NCBI RefSeq assembly: GCF_025837095.1 | Contig: NZ_CP107551.1 | Location: 124,001-188,000, forward strand | DNA: 64,000 bases | Origin: Rhodococcus sp. Z13 | Lineage (GTDB): Bacteria > Actinomycetota > Actinomycetes > Mycobacteriales > Mycobacteriaceae | Direction of reading: 5' to 3' | Part shown: one piece after another, positions 1 to 8,096 of the stretch | How the letters are laid out: the number at the start of each line of letters is the position of its first letter | Numbering within the stretch: position 1 is the stretch's first letter | Translations under genes and position numbers: made by a program | The notes under the pieces: model-generated | Told to the model about the DNA's origin: nothing | Seen by the model: the letters and a program-made list of their open reading frames with translations, nothing else | Databases searched by the model: none

Positions 1-1
1 G

Positions 2-1534
2 CGGTGCCGCCACCGGGTCTATCTCGACGCCAACTTCCCCGAAGAACTCGCGGTTGCGCCGGAGAACTCGGGGGCGCGGCAGCGGCAGGAAGCGGCGGCG
101 GAACATCGCGAGACGGTCCGGCGGAGACTGTTCGACGAGCACCCCGACGGCTGGACGCTCATCGCACCCGAGGGGACGATGGCGAGCCGCGCCGCGCGCA
201 CCCTCGAGGCGTGCCGGGCCGGCGCCGACCGCATCTGGGGTGCGGTGCTGCCCACCGATCCCGCCACCGGCCGCCGCGGCCGGTCCGAGATCCTGCTGCG
301 CGACGTCGAGCGGGGCGGTTACATCCCGGTGATCGTGGTCAACCACAAGGTCACCGATCCCGGGCAGGGCGCGACCACCAGCGGCCTGTTCGAGTGGAAA
401 CCCGCCGTCGACGAGACCCGCAAGGTGCGCAGCCAGGTGCGGGACCAGATGCGGGTCGCGCACCTGTACCGGATGCTCGAGCGGCACGGGCTCGCCAGCC
501 CCGCGAAGGTCGCGGGCGCGATCGGCTACGCCGGTGACTGCATCCTCGTGCACGATCTCGACACGATCCTCGAGGACTACGACGCGCGGCTGGCCGACCG
601 GCTGGAGATCGCGCGGGGCCGCGTGCCGACGACGCCGTCGCAGATCGGTGAGTGCAAGACGTGCCCGTGGTGGGACCGCTGCCGCGCGGAGCTGACGCGC
701 ACACGGGACGTGTCGCTGGTCGCGCCGGGGCAGCGCGCCGAGGTGCTGCGCGAGCTCGAGGTCCACACCATCGAGGGGCTGGCCCGCTGGCAGGGGGAGC
801 CGCCGGAGACGTGGCCGCAGGGGTCCTTCGAGGACGCGGTGGTCATCGCGCGGGCGTGGCTCGCCGACGCACCGCTGGTGCGGCGCTACCGGCACGTGCA
901 CGTCCACCGCGCGGACGTCGAGGTGGACATCGACATGGAGAGCTTCCACGAGCACGGCGCCTATCTGTGGGGGACGCTGCTGAACTCGGGTCCGGACTCG
1001 GAGTACCGGCCGTTCGTGACCTGGGATCCGGTGCCCACCGACGACGAGGCGCGGTCGTTCGCGGAGTTCTGGCGCTGGCTGTCGGACCAGCGGCGTACCG
1101 CCGAACGCAAGGGGAGGACCTTCGCCGCCTACTGCTATTCGCGGTCGGCGGAGGACAAGTGGCTGCTGTCGTCGGCGCGGCGTTTCCAGGGCCGTCCGGG
1201 GGTGCCGGCGCTCGCGGAGGTGAAGGCGTTCATCGACTCGCACGAGTGGGTCGACATCTTCCAGGCGGTCACCGATCAGTTCGTGTGCCCGAACGGCAAG
1301 GGACTCAAGAAGATCGCGCCGATCGCGGGGCACCACTGGCGTGACGCGGAGGCCGGGGGCGAGGCGTCGATGGCCTGGTACAGGGAGGCCGTCGGCATGG
1401 CCGGGGAACCCGATCCGGCGCAGCGGGTGCGGTTGCTCGAGTACAACGAGGACGACGTCATCGCCACGAAGGTGTTGCGGGAGTGGATGTCCGACCGGGC
1501 CGTCCTCGACATCCCGTTCGTGGAGGATCTGTAG
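2..1534 (+). CDS. TM0106-family RecB-like nuclease, 5' end missing
   Basis: The frame is open from base 2, so the start lies outside the window and only the last 510 or so residues are seen. The sequence fits the TM0106 family: an N-terminal RecB/Cas4-like nuclease part, then a cysteine cluster (GECKTCPWWDRC) of the kind that holds an iron-sulfur cluster in Cas4/AddB-type nucleases. Next is a helix-hairpin-helix-like stretch (LRELEVHTIEGLARW) and a C-terminal RNase H-like exonuclease part ending in LEYNEDDVIATKVLREW. The family is presumed to act on DNA, but no substrate is known. It converges on the mau operon across a strong hairpin and need not be related to it. Confidence 0.8.
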   Translation, partial: RCRHRVYLDANFPEELAVAPENSGARQRQEAAAEHRETVRRRLFDEHPDGWTLIAPEGTMASRAARTLEACRAGADRIWGAVLPTDPATGRRGRSEILLRDVERGGYIPVIVVNHKVTDPGQGATTSGLFEWKPAVDETRKVRSQVRDQMRVAHLYRMLERHGLASPAKVAGAIGYAGDCILVHDLDTILEDYDARLADRLEIARGRVPTTPSQIGECKTCPWWDRCRAELTRTRDVSLVAPGQRAEVLRELEVHTIEGLARWQGEPPETWPQGSFEDAVVIARAWLADAPLVRRYRHVHVHRADVEVDIDMESFHEHGAYLWGTLLNSGPDSEYRPFVTWDPVPTDDEARSFAEFWRWLSDQRRTAERKGRTFAAYCYSRSAEDKWLLSSARRFQGRPGVPALAEVKAFIDSHEWVDIFQAVTDQFVCPNGKGLKKIAPIAGHHWRDAEAGGEASMAWYREAVGMAGEPDPAQRVRLLEYNEDDVIATKVLREWMSDRAVLDIPFVEDL

Positions 1535-1564
1535 GGCGCTCCACGCCTGCCGGTGTGGTGCCCC

Positions 1565-1604
1565 GTGCGTGGTTCCGGCGGTGTGGGCCACCGGAACCAC
1601 GCAC
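1565..1604. terminator. Bidirectional hairpin between convergent genes
   Basis: A perfect 14-bp stem (GTGCGTGGTTCCGG at 1565-1578 and its complement at 1591-1604) closes a 12-nt loop. It sits between the stop of the nuclease gene and the stop of mauF, so it can end transcription from both sides. There is no U-tract, as is common in actinobacteria. Confidence 0.7.
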
Positions 1605-1610
1605 GCGCCG

Positions 1611-2462
1611 TCAGACCAGAGCGGCAAGGGCGAACGCGGCCAGGGCGATCAGCACACCACCGGTGAGCGTCTGCACCCGGCGGTCGATCACGCACATCGC
1701 CGACAGGAAGCCGGGCATCGAGCCACCCTGGCGGGTGTGCGCGATGGCCAGCACGCTCGGCATGCAGCGGCCGAGGCTCACGGTCGCGAACATCGCGGCA
1801 CCGAGCACCGGCGAACCCGAGGCGATGATGCCGAGCACCAGCAGGTAGTACGCGCTGGACCGGATGAAGATCATGAAGCCCGGCCCGATGAGCGCGCCGA
1901 ACAGCAGCGACACCTTCCACGGCGCCATGGTGCGCCGCAGGTGGCGGGGGAGCTGCTGCCGCCGCATCGGGGTCGGCAGGGTGATCATGCCCAGCTCGTG
2001 CAGGCCGTAGCCGAGGGCGATGACACCCCAGGCGGCGAGCATCCACGCCCACGGCACGGAACCGGCGACGAGGGCGCCGACGGCACCGAACAGGGCGCCG
2101 GTGGGGATGCCCGTGGCGAGCGAGCCCAGTGCGTGCCAGCCGAGGCGACGCATCGGGGTCGACGAGCCGCGACGTTCCGGCTGCTTCGGGGCGGCGACCA
2201 CGCCGGCCACCGACATGCCGCAGGTGGACCAGTTGGCGGCCAGAGCGGTCACCGCGCCGGTCGCGATCACGGCGGCGGTCATCGCCGCCGGGTTCGACGG
2301 TGCGGCGACCAGACCGGCGGCGGCGCCGACCACGGCGGAGCCGGCGATCAGGCCGGTGCGGGCCTTACGGGTGACGGCCCGCTCGAGGGTCGGACGTATG
2401 TCGGGTACGTCGACGTTCAGGGGTGGGTGAGCCAGCGGCTCACGCACGAGTGTTTCCGTCAT
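1611..2462 (-). CDS. mauF: MauF-like membrane protein for amine dehydrogenase maturation
   Basis: A 283-residue polytopic membrane protein, close to the usual MauF length. Several hydrophobic helices start near residue 37. Cysteines lie in ANWSTCGMS (C81), SLGRCMPS and SAMCVID. In methylotrophs MauF is needed, with MauD and MauE, to produce the light chain, which carries many disulfides and TTQ, outside the membrane. AAGGAG lies 7 nt before the ATG. It is the last gene of the eight-gene mau operon, 79 nt after the second amicyanin. The call rests on fold type and context; sequence similarity to MauF is modest and could not be scored here. Confidence 0.72.
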   Translation of the reverse strand: MTETLVREPLAHPPLNVDVPDIRPTLERAVTRKARTGLIAGSAVVGAAAGLVAAPSNPAAMTAAVIATGAVTALAANWSTCGMSVAGVVAAPKQPERRGSSTPMRRLGWHALGSLATGIPTGALFGAVGALVAGSVPWAWMLAAWGVIALGYGLHELGMITLPTPMRRQQLPRHLRRTMAPWKVSLLFGALIGPGFMIFIRSSAYYLLVLGIIASGSPVLGAAMFATVSLGRCMPSVLAIAHTRQGGSMPGFLSAMCVIDRRVQTLTGGVLIALAAFALAALV

Positions 2463-2541
2463 GACAGTGCTCCTTCGGTGTCGTACCTGTGACGGCTGTC
2501 GTACTGATGAGGGTGTGGCCGGGAACGGACGTCGCTGTCCG

Positions 2542-2862
2542 TCACCCGGTCACGGTGACGGTTCCGGTCATGTACCGGTGGACCGAGCAGTGGTACTCGT
2601 AGACGCCCGGTTCGGTGAAGGTGTGCTCGTAGCTGCCCTCGGCGGTGATGCCGCTGTCGAACTCACCTTCGGAGCCGACGTGGTGCAGGACCCCGCCGTC
2701 GTCGAACGTCCACCGGACGGTGCCGCCGACCGGCACCGTCACGTCCGTCGGTGCGAAGTGCACGTCGCGGACGACGACCTCCGCATCCGGTCCGGTGGGG
2801 GAGCCGGCGCACGAGGTCGCGGCCAGCATCGCGAGAGCGGCCACGCCCCACCGGATCCGCAT
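2542..2862 (-). CDS. Second amicyanin-like cupredoxin lipoprotein
   Basis: A 106-residue blue copper protein with a lipobox (ATSC, Cys18). Type 1 copper ligands are visible: a His at 60 or 61 (GVLHHV), then Cys92, His95 and Met98 in YHCSVHRYMTG. The C-x2-H-x2-M spacing is that of amicyanin, the natural electron acceptor of methylamine dehydrogenase. Its ATG overlaps the stop of the first amicyanin gene by one base (TGATG), so the two are translationally coupled. The pair look like a duplication that has diverged strongly (CSVHRYM here, CTPHPAM in the other). It may relay electrons to the multicopper oxidase or respond to a different copper state; this is inference. Confidence 0.85.
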   Translation of the reverse strand: MRIRWGVAALAMLAATSCAGSPTGPDAEVVVRDVHFAPTDVTVPVGGTVRWTFDDGGVLHHVGSEGEFDSGITAEGSYEHTFTEPGVYEYHCSVHRYMTGTVTVTG

Positions 2863-3203
2863 CACTGGACGATGATCGTGCCGACCATGGCCGGATGCGG
2901 CGTGCAGTGGTAGGTGAACGTGCCGGCCTCGTCGAAGGTGTACTCGTAGGTGCCTTCGGTGAGCAGCTCGCTCTTCAGCTTCCCTTCGAGTTCGCCCTCG
3001 CCCGCGACGTCGTGCGGCAGGCCCGAGTCGTCGAAGTGCCACTGCACGGTCTGGCCCTTCTCGATGGTGACCGAGGCCGGGCTGTACGACATGTTGGAGA
3101 CCTCGATGACGACGGCGGGCTCGTCGGAGCCGGAACTGCTGCATCCGGTCAGCAGTCCCACGGCGAGCGTGACGCCCGCTGCGGCGGAAAGAATCTTCCT
3201 CAT
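2862..3203 (-). CDS. mauC: Amicyanin lipoprotein (electron acceptor of amine dehydrogenase)
   Basis: A 113-residue cupredoxin with a lipoprotein signal (LLTGC, Cys21). Copper ligands are His64 (LPHDV) and Cys100, His103, Met106 in YHCTPHPAMVG, nearly identical to the C-loop of classical amicyanin. In Paracoccus amicyanin takes electrons from the TTQ of methylamine dehydrogenase and passes them to cytochrome c. Here the protein should be lipid-anchored outside the membrane. Its start lies 11 nt after the stop of the multicopper oxidase gene, which makes that oxidase a plausible electron acceptor. No cytochrome c gene is in the window. Confidence 0.9.
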   Translation of the reverse strand: MRKILSAAAGVTLAVGLLTGCSSSGSDEPAVVIEVSNMSYSPASVTIEKGQTVQWHFDDSGLPHDVAGEGELEGKLKSELLTEGTYEYTFDEAGTFTYHCTPHPAMVGTIIVQ

Positions 3204-3214
3204 ATCTCTTCCTC

Positions 3215-4807
3215 TCACCGGATGTACCGCAGATTCGCGGTCATTCCTGCCTCGAAGTGGTAGGCGTTGTGGCAGTGGAACATCCACTCGCCCGGGTTGT
3301 CCGCGTCGAACTCGATGGCGAGTTCGGTGCCCGGAAGCACGTTGACGGTGTCCCGTCGCAGGCCGCCGTAGCTCGGTACGGCGAAGGTGTGGCCGTGGGT
3401 GTGCATGGGATGCCACATCGGCGACGAGTTGACCATCGTGATCCGGATCCGTTCACCCTCCTTCATCACCAGACGTCCGGCGTCGGGACCGGCCATGCCC
3501 CACACGTAGCGATCGCCGGCCTGGATCAGCTCGACGCGGTAGTCGCGGTCGACCTCCCGCTGCTCGAGCCTCACCGCCTCGACGGGCCGCAGTTCGCTCT
3601 CGAGCACGAGGCGTCCGCTCAGCTCGGGGATGTCTCCTCCCACATCGGGATTCGACAGCGGAACCGCGTCGTGGGATCGCAGCACGGTGGACGCGTAGCC
3701 GTCGCGGCCCTCCACCTTCGCCACGACCGGCCAGGCACCCGAGCGGACCGTGACGAGCACGTCCACCCGCTGCGCCATGCCGAGGATCACGGTGTCGGCG
3801 GTCGTCGGCTGCACGTCGAAACCGTCCACGGCGACGACGGTCAGTTCGTGACCGGCCACGGCGAAGCGGTAGGGGGTCTCCGCCGCGGCGTTGATGATCC
3901 GCAGCCGCAACCGTTGTCCCGCAGCCGCTTCCACCACCGCGGGATCGTTCGGCGGGCGGCCGTTGATCAGGTGCAGCGGGTACGCGATGTGCTGCGTCAT
4001 GCCACCGAGCACCGACGAGTCCCCGTGCCCGGCCGAGGTGATCTGCTCCGCCACCGAGGCGTCGGCGTCCGTGTACTCCGCCACCGCACCACCGTGCCCG
4101 CCGTGACCGTGCCCGGCCACCTGCGGGTTGAGCGCGGCGATGACCGCGTCGGGGGTGGTGCCCAGCCCGTCGACCCAGTCATCGAGCACGAGCACCGCGT
4201 CGGCGTCCGCGCCGGTCGCGTCGTTCGGATCCTCGATGATCATGGCCCCGAACAGGCCGCGGTCGGCCTGCAGCCCGCTGTGCGAGTGGTACCAGTAGGT
4301 ACCGGGATCGGGTGCGACGAAGTCGTACTCGAAGGTGCCCCCGCCGGCGGCGATCGGGTCCTGCGTCACCGGAGCGGCACCGTCCATGTCGTTGCGGATC
4401 CGGATGCCGTGCCAGTGCAGCGTGGTCTCCTGCGGCAGGCCGTTGTCCACCGACACCCGCACCCGATCGCCTTTTGACAACCGCAGTTCGGGTGCGACGG
4501 CGGCACCGCCGTAGGTCCACGTGTTCACGATCCGCCCACCGAGGTCGACGGCCCCGACCCCCGCAGCGAGCGCGAAGGAGGCCGTCGCCCCCGAGGTGGG
4601 GCGGGCCGACTCGGCCGCCGCCACCTCGGGATCGGTGGGAAGGATGTAGTCGAGCTCGGCTGCCGCCGCCTGCGACCCGGAGGCACCGGAGCTGCAGGCG
4701 GCGGTGCCGAACCCGAGAACGCCGAGCCCCACCGCCCCGGCCCCGAGGGAACCGAGGCGGAGGAAGCGTCGACGGTCGAGCACGAGCCCGGTACCGGGTC
4801 GTGTCAT
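3215..4807 (-). CDS. Tat-exported multicopper oxidase of the mau operon
   Basis: A 530-residue three-domain multicopper oxidase. The N-terminus has a twin-arginine signal (RRRFLRLG, residues 12-19) ending in a lipobox-like GTAAC (Cys38). All four copper motifs are complete: HWHG at 131, HSH at 174, HPMHTHGH at 466 and HCHNAYHFEAGM at 511, so types 1, 2 and 3 copper should bind. A His-rich loop (HGHGGHGG) lies near 233. It should oxidise a donor and reduce oxygen to water outside the membrane. Its ATG overlaps the mauB stop by 4 bases and amicyanin follows 11 nt later, so it is built into the operon. Possible roles are terminal oxidase for amicyanin, oxidant for TTQ maturation in place of MauG, or copper detoxification. 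Confidence 0.92.
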   Translation of the reverse strand: MTRPGTGLVLDRRRFLRLGSLGAGAVGLGVLGFGTAACSSGASGSQAAAAELDYILPTDPEVAAAESARPTSGATASFALAAGVGAVDLGGRIVNTWTYGGAAVAPELRLSKGDRVRVSVDNGLPQETTLHWHGIRIRNDMDGAAPVTQDPIAAGGGTFEYDFVAPDPGTYWYHSHSGLQADRGLFGAMIIEDPNDATGADADAVLVLDDWVDGLGTTPDAVIAALNPQVAGHGHGGHGGAVAEYTDADASVAEQITSAGHGDSSVLGGMTQHIAYPLHLINGRPPNDPAVVEAAAGQRLRLRIINAAAETPYRFAVAGHELTVVAVDGFDVQPTTADTVILGMAQRVDVLVTVRSGAWPVVAKVEGRDGYASTVLRSHDAVPLSNPDVGGDIPELSGRLVLESELRPVEAVRLEQREVDRDYRVELIQAGDRYVWGMAGPDAGRLVMKEGERIRITMVNSSPMWHPMHTHGHTFAVPSYGGLRRDTVNVLPGTELAIEFDADNPGEWMFHCHNAYHFEAGMTANLRYIR

Positions 4808-6111
4808 CGGATCACCTGCGGCGTCAGGAGCGAACGGATGTCGTCGACGGTGCCGGTGACCTCCGCCGAGCTCACCTGGTTGCCGTCGCTCGCCGACACA
4901 CCGACGATCCGCTGGGCCGACTCGCCGTCGACCTCGGGGCCCGAACCGACCACGTACAGGATCTTCCCGTCGACGGAGAAGGCCATCGAGTCGATGCTCG
5001 TCAGGCCCAGCGCCGCCAGGTCGAGGCTGCGGATCGGCGCGAAGTTCGCCGCGTCGAACAGGTCGATCTTCACGGTGTCGCCGCCGCGAATCGAGTGCGG
5101 GTGGATGTCGGTGTCGGTGTACCCGATCGCGATCCGGTCGCCGGTGTTGTTGATGGCGTTCTCCGCGAACCGGCCGCTGTCCTGGCCGGCGTTGCCGATG
5201 GCGGCGACGGGCTCGGACGGCAGACCGTTCGAGAAGTCGAAGACGAACACGTCGCCGGTCGCGCTGACCAGCAGAGCCTTCTTCGCGTCCGCCGCCCAGG
5301 TGACGGTGCGGTTGCTGACGAAGTCGTCGGGCAGCACCTTCGAACGCGCGGTCTCCTTCGGGACACCGGAGTCGTCGATGGAGATCTGGATCAGCTCGCG
5401 GGTGTCCTCGCAGACGCTGTAGAGCTCGTGACCGTCGAGCCAGGTGAACGGACCGCAGCCGATGATCTGCAGTGCACCGCTCTCCTTGCCGGCCTCGAGG
5501 TCGACGACGCGGACGCCGTACAGGCCGTCGTCCCACGACACGAAGTACTTGCCGTCGGAGGTGACGGCGCTCGAGCCGTTGCGCGAGTGCAGGCGCGCAT
5601 AGTCGGGCAGTTCGATCTCGGCGGGATCGAGCAGGTCGCCCGAGTAGGTGGTGACGGTGAAATCGGCCTGGCCACGCGAGCCGCGGGGACGCCACACCTC
5701 GCCCGCGATCACCGCGGGATCGGAGGAGGACTCACCCACGAAGCCGTGGATGACCGGGCTCCAGATACCGGGGCCCACCACGATACGGCTGCCCGCGACA
5801 CCGGTCACCGGGTCGAGGATGTTGACGCCGATCTCGAGTCCACCGGGGGTCCTGAGCACCGCGAACAGATCCTGCTCGCTCGCGGGCTCGATCTCCGAGA
5901 CGTGCACCGGCTCCGGGATCGTGTCGCCGATCTCCTGGTCGTCGTGACCGAGCGAGATCCCTTCCCCCGGAGTGGTGTACGGGACGGTGGGATAGGTGAC
6001 CTCGCCCGATGCGGCGGACGAGGTGCTGTCGTCGTCGCTCGAGCACGCCGCGAGGGACAGTGCGAGAGCGAGGGGGACGGTCGCGGCGACCGCCCGTGAG
6101 GTGCGCTTCAT
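4804..6111 (-). CDS. mauB: Amine dehydrogenase heavy chain (MauB-like) lipoprotein
   Basis: A 435-residue protein that begins with a lipoprotein signal (SLAAC, Cys23), where the Gram-negative heavy chain has a cleaved signal peptide. The rest is a beta-propeller-type sequence of repeated strands, about the usual length of the methylamine dehydrogenase heavy chain. The heavy chain shapes the active-site channel above TTQ and docks amicyanin. Identity rests mainly on position: it follows mauA with a 4-base ATGA overlap and is itself overlapped by the oxidase gene. Whether the substrate is methylamine or a larger primary amine (as in aromatic amine dehydrogenase) cannot be told. Confidence 0.85.
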   Translation of the reverse strand: MKRTSRAVAATVPLALALSLAACSSDDDSTSSAASGEVTYPTVPYTTPGEGISLGHDDQEIGDTIPEPVHVSEIEPASEQDLFAVLRTPGGLEIGVNILDPVTGVAGSRIVVGPGIWSPVIHGFVGESSSDPAVIAGEVWRPRGSRGQADFTVTTYSGDLLDPAEIELPDYARLHSRNGSSAVTSDGKYFVSWDDGLYGVRVVDLEAGKESGALQIIGCGPFTWLDGHELYSVCEDTRELIQISIDDSGVPKETARSKVLPDDFVSNRTVTWAADAKKALLVSATGDVFVFDFSNGLPSEPVAAIGNAGQDSGRFAENAINNTGDRIAIGYTDTDIHPHSIRGGDTVKIDLFDAANFAPIRSLDLAALGLTSIDSMAFSVDGKILYVVGSGPEVDGESAQRIVGVSASDGNQVSSAEVTGTVDDIRSLLTPQVIR

Positions 6112-6809
6112 GATCCGGCGCCCACCTTCGGTCGTGCGGCGGGACGGGTCTGGCAGTCCTCGCCGATGATCGGTGCCATCGTGCAGGTGTACGACTGGGA
6201 TTCGTCGGACACACACCAGATGATCTCCTGGTCGTAGCTGCCGGAGACCGGGTTGTACATGATGGCCTGCATGTCGGGCTCGCCGCAGAACGCGTTGGAG
6301 CAGGAGGGAGCGCCGCAGCAGTCGTAGTAGGCGATCAGGTAGGTCTTGCCGGTGTCGGGATGCGTGCAGCAACCCACCCAGAACTCCGCTCCGGGACGGC
6401 TTCCCGGCGCACAGGTGGTGACACCGCCACCGTTGCAGGCGGCACACGAGGTGCCGTCCATGTTGCACCAGCGCCAGTACTCGCACTCGGCGGGATCCTT
6501 GCCGTCGTAGACCGGAACCTGCGGTTCGGGTGCGGACGGCTCCGGAGCCGGCGGCTCCTGGGCCAGGGCGGTGCGGGTGACGGGAAGCGAACTGATCAGT
6601 GCCACACCGGAAACGCCCATCGTCCACCGGCCGATCTTGCTGATCAGCGAGCGGCGGGAGACCCGCTCGGACATCCGGCGGCCGGTGCGTCCGATGAAGG
6701 AGCCACCGCGGCCGGCCATCCACTCGGCCTGTTCCTTGACGGTGGCTTCGTCCACCGGATATCGGTTCTCGTGCATCTCCGGTTCACCGGAGGAGTGTGT
6801 GAATTCCAA
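6108..6809 (-). CDS. mauA: TTQ-bearing amine dehydrogenase light chain
   Basis: This subunit carries the tryptophan tryptophylquinone cofactor and oxidises primary amines to aldehyde and ammonia. A twin-arginine signal (VSRRSLISK, about 50-58) ends near ALAQE, followed by a Pro/Glu-rich linker. The mature part matches MauA: CEYWRWC, SCAAC, AEFWVGCC, YLIAYYDCCG and IIWC. Trp144 and Trp198 align with the two tryptophans that are cross-linked, and Asp163 with the conserved active-site Asp. Fourteen cysteines can form the family's six disulfides. A TTG start with GGAG 7 nt upstream is preferred; an ATG at 6776 would give 222 residues but has its GGAG directly abutting. The gene overlaps mauB by 4 bases. 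Confidence 0.95.
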   Translation of the reverse strand: MEFTHSSGEPEMHENRYPVDEATVKEQAEWMAGRGGSFIGRTGRRMSERVSRRSLISKIGRWTMGVSGVALISSLPVTRTALAQEPPAPEPSAPEPQVPVYDGKDPAECEYWRWCNMDGTSCAACNGGGVTTCAPGSRPGAEFWVGCCTHPDTGKTYLIAYYDCCGAPSCSNAFCGEPDMQAIMYNPVSGSYDQEIIWCVSDESQSYTCTMAPIIGEDCQTRPAARPKVGAGS

Positions 6810-6878
6810 GGACGTACTCCGATCTCGTGAGGGTGATGAGATTCCGCCCGTGTCGACGGCGCGGTCGGCGCCCGCAGA

Positions 6879-7493
6879 TCACAGACCTGCCGCGGCGCGA
6901 GCCTTGGCCGCCTCGTGCAGGTGCTGCAGCGACGGCGTTCCGGATTCGAGTGCGTTGAGGAGGGATTCGACCTGAGCCATGTGGTTGCACAGACCCTTGG
7001 CCTGGATCTTGCCGTGCTCGTCGAGGATCACGCCGTAGGGAGTGGTGCCCACCTGGTAGGCGATGCCCACGTCACGGGCGTCGACGTAGCTGAGCTCGGA
7101 ACCGATACCGGACCCGGCGAGGAACGCCTGGTGCTCCTCGGGGGTGCCGTCGGAGATGATGACGACCTCGAGGTCCTTCTCGGCCTTCGCCATGGCCTTG
7201 ATGCCCGGAAGCAGGCTCTTGCAGGTCGAGCAGGACGGCGCGGTGAACAGCAGCAGCTGCGGCTTGTCGCGGTGACCGCCCACGCCGACCTCGCGGCCGA
7301 GGTGGTCCTGCAGACCGCGGAAGCTCGGTCCGACCTGCGCGATCTTCGGGCCGGTGTCCATCATGCGGGCGCCGAGGGGGCCGAGACGCACCTGCACACG
7401 GCCGATTTCACGGGCCAGGGCGAGCAGCATCAGGAACAGCGCCGCGACGGCGACGGCCAGCACGATGACCGCGATCAGGAGGAAGGTGTCCAC
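6879..7493 (-). CDS. mauD: MauD thioredoxin-like disulfide protein
   Basis: A 204-residue protein with an N-terminal membrane anchor (residues 4-27) and an exported thioredoxin fold. The active-site pair is CSTC (Cys88, Cys91) in TAPSCSTCKSLLPG, and the cis-proline loop is GTTPYG. In known mau clusters MauD is needed for a stable light chain, most likely forming or isomerising its six disulfides. It lies 21 nt after mauE and 69 nt before mauA. Length and layout match MauD. Confidence 0.9.
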   Translation of the reverse strand: MDTFLLIAVIVLAVAVAALFLMLLALAREIGRVQVRLGPLGARMMDTGPKIAQVGPSFRGLQDHLGREVGVGGHRDKPQLLLFTAPSCSTCKSLLPGIKAMAKAEKDLEVVIISDGTPEEHQAFLAGSGIGSELSYVDARDVGIAYQVGTTPYGVILDEHGKIQAKGLCNHMAQVESLLNALESGTPSLQHLHEAAKARAAAGL

Positions 7494-7514
7494 TGTTTTT
7501 CTCCGTTCGGATTG

Positions 7515-8096
7515 TCAGTACCGCGACAGGGTCGATGCGGCGCGGAGTTCGATCGAGGCCTTCGTCAGGTGGGCATCCACCGGACGTCGGCCCGGATGCA
7601 CGACCGACCGCAACTGCACCGCGGCGACGACCACGGCCAGCACCAGTGCGGCGAGCGCGACGGCGAGGAGGTGTTCCCCGAGGGACGGGTCGCCGGTGGG
7701 GACGACGGCCAGACCCACGGAGACGAGCACGAAGGCCCCGGCCCGCAGAGCGTGGAACCAGCCGATCCGCGGCACGTCGTGCGACCCGAACGCGAAGCAG
7801 CCGCAGTCCAGATCGCGGCGTCCACGCAGGAGGTTGATCGACAGGCCCGCGAAGAAGCAGGCGAACAGTGCCGTGGCGCAGGCCGCCGCGATCCGGCCGG
7901 CGATGCCGGTGATCAGGGCGAGACCGAGGACGATCTCGACCCAGGGGAGGGCGAACGACACCGCCTGTTCGAGCGGCGCCGGCAGCAGCTTGTATCCGCG
8001 GACGGTGCGCAGCAGGGCCTGGCGGTCCCGGACCTTGGGGGCGCCGGCGAGCAACAGCGTGCCGCCGACGATCGATGCGATCAGCACCCACAGCAT
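7515..8096 (-). CDS. mauE: MauE membrane protein for light-chain maturation
   Basis: A 193-residue protein with about four transmembrane helices, of the MauE/DoxX-like type. It keeps the family's DCGCF motif (Cys98, Cys100 in RRDLDCGCFAFG) between helices. MauE is thought to pair with MauD as the membrane electron-transfer partner for disulfide formation. The ATG at 8096 has AAGGAG 11 nt upstream; an in-frame extension upstream to 8384 has no coding character. It is the first gene of the mau operon, so the operon promoter lies in 8097-8452. Confidence 0.87.
   Translation of the reverse strand: MLWVLIASIVGGTLLLAGAPKVRDRQALLRTVRGYKLLPAPLEQAVSFALPWVEIVLGLALITGIAGRIAAACATALFACFFAGLSINLLRGRRDLDCGCFAFGSHDVPRIGWFHALRAGAFVLVSVGLAVVPTGDPSLGEHLLAVALAALVLAVVVAAVQLRSVVHPGRRPVDAHLTKASIELRAASTLSRY

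Noticed and set aside
2645-3345. Plus-strand frames opposite the two amicyanin genes
   Set aside because: They are shadows: the minus-strand frames carry lipoboxes, copper ligands and coupled starts.
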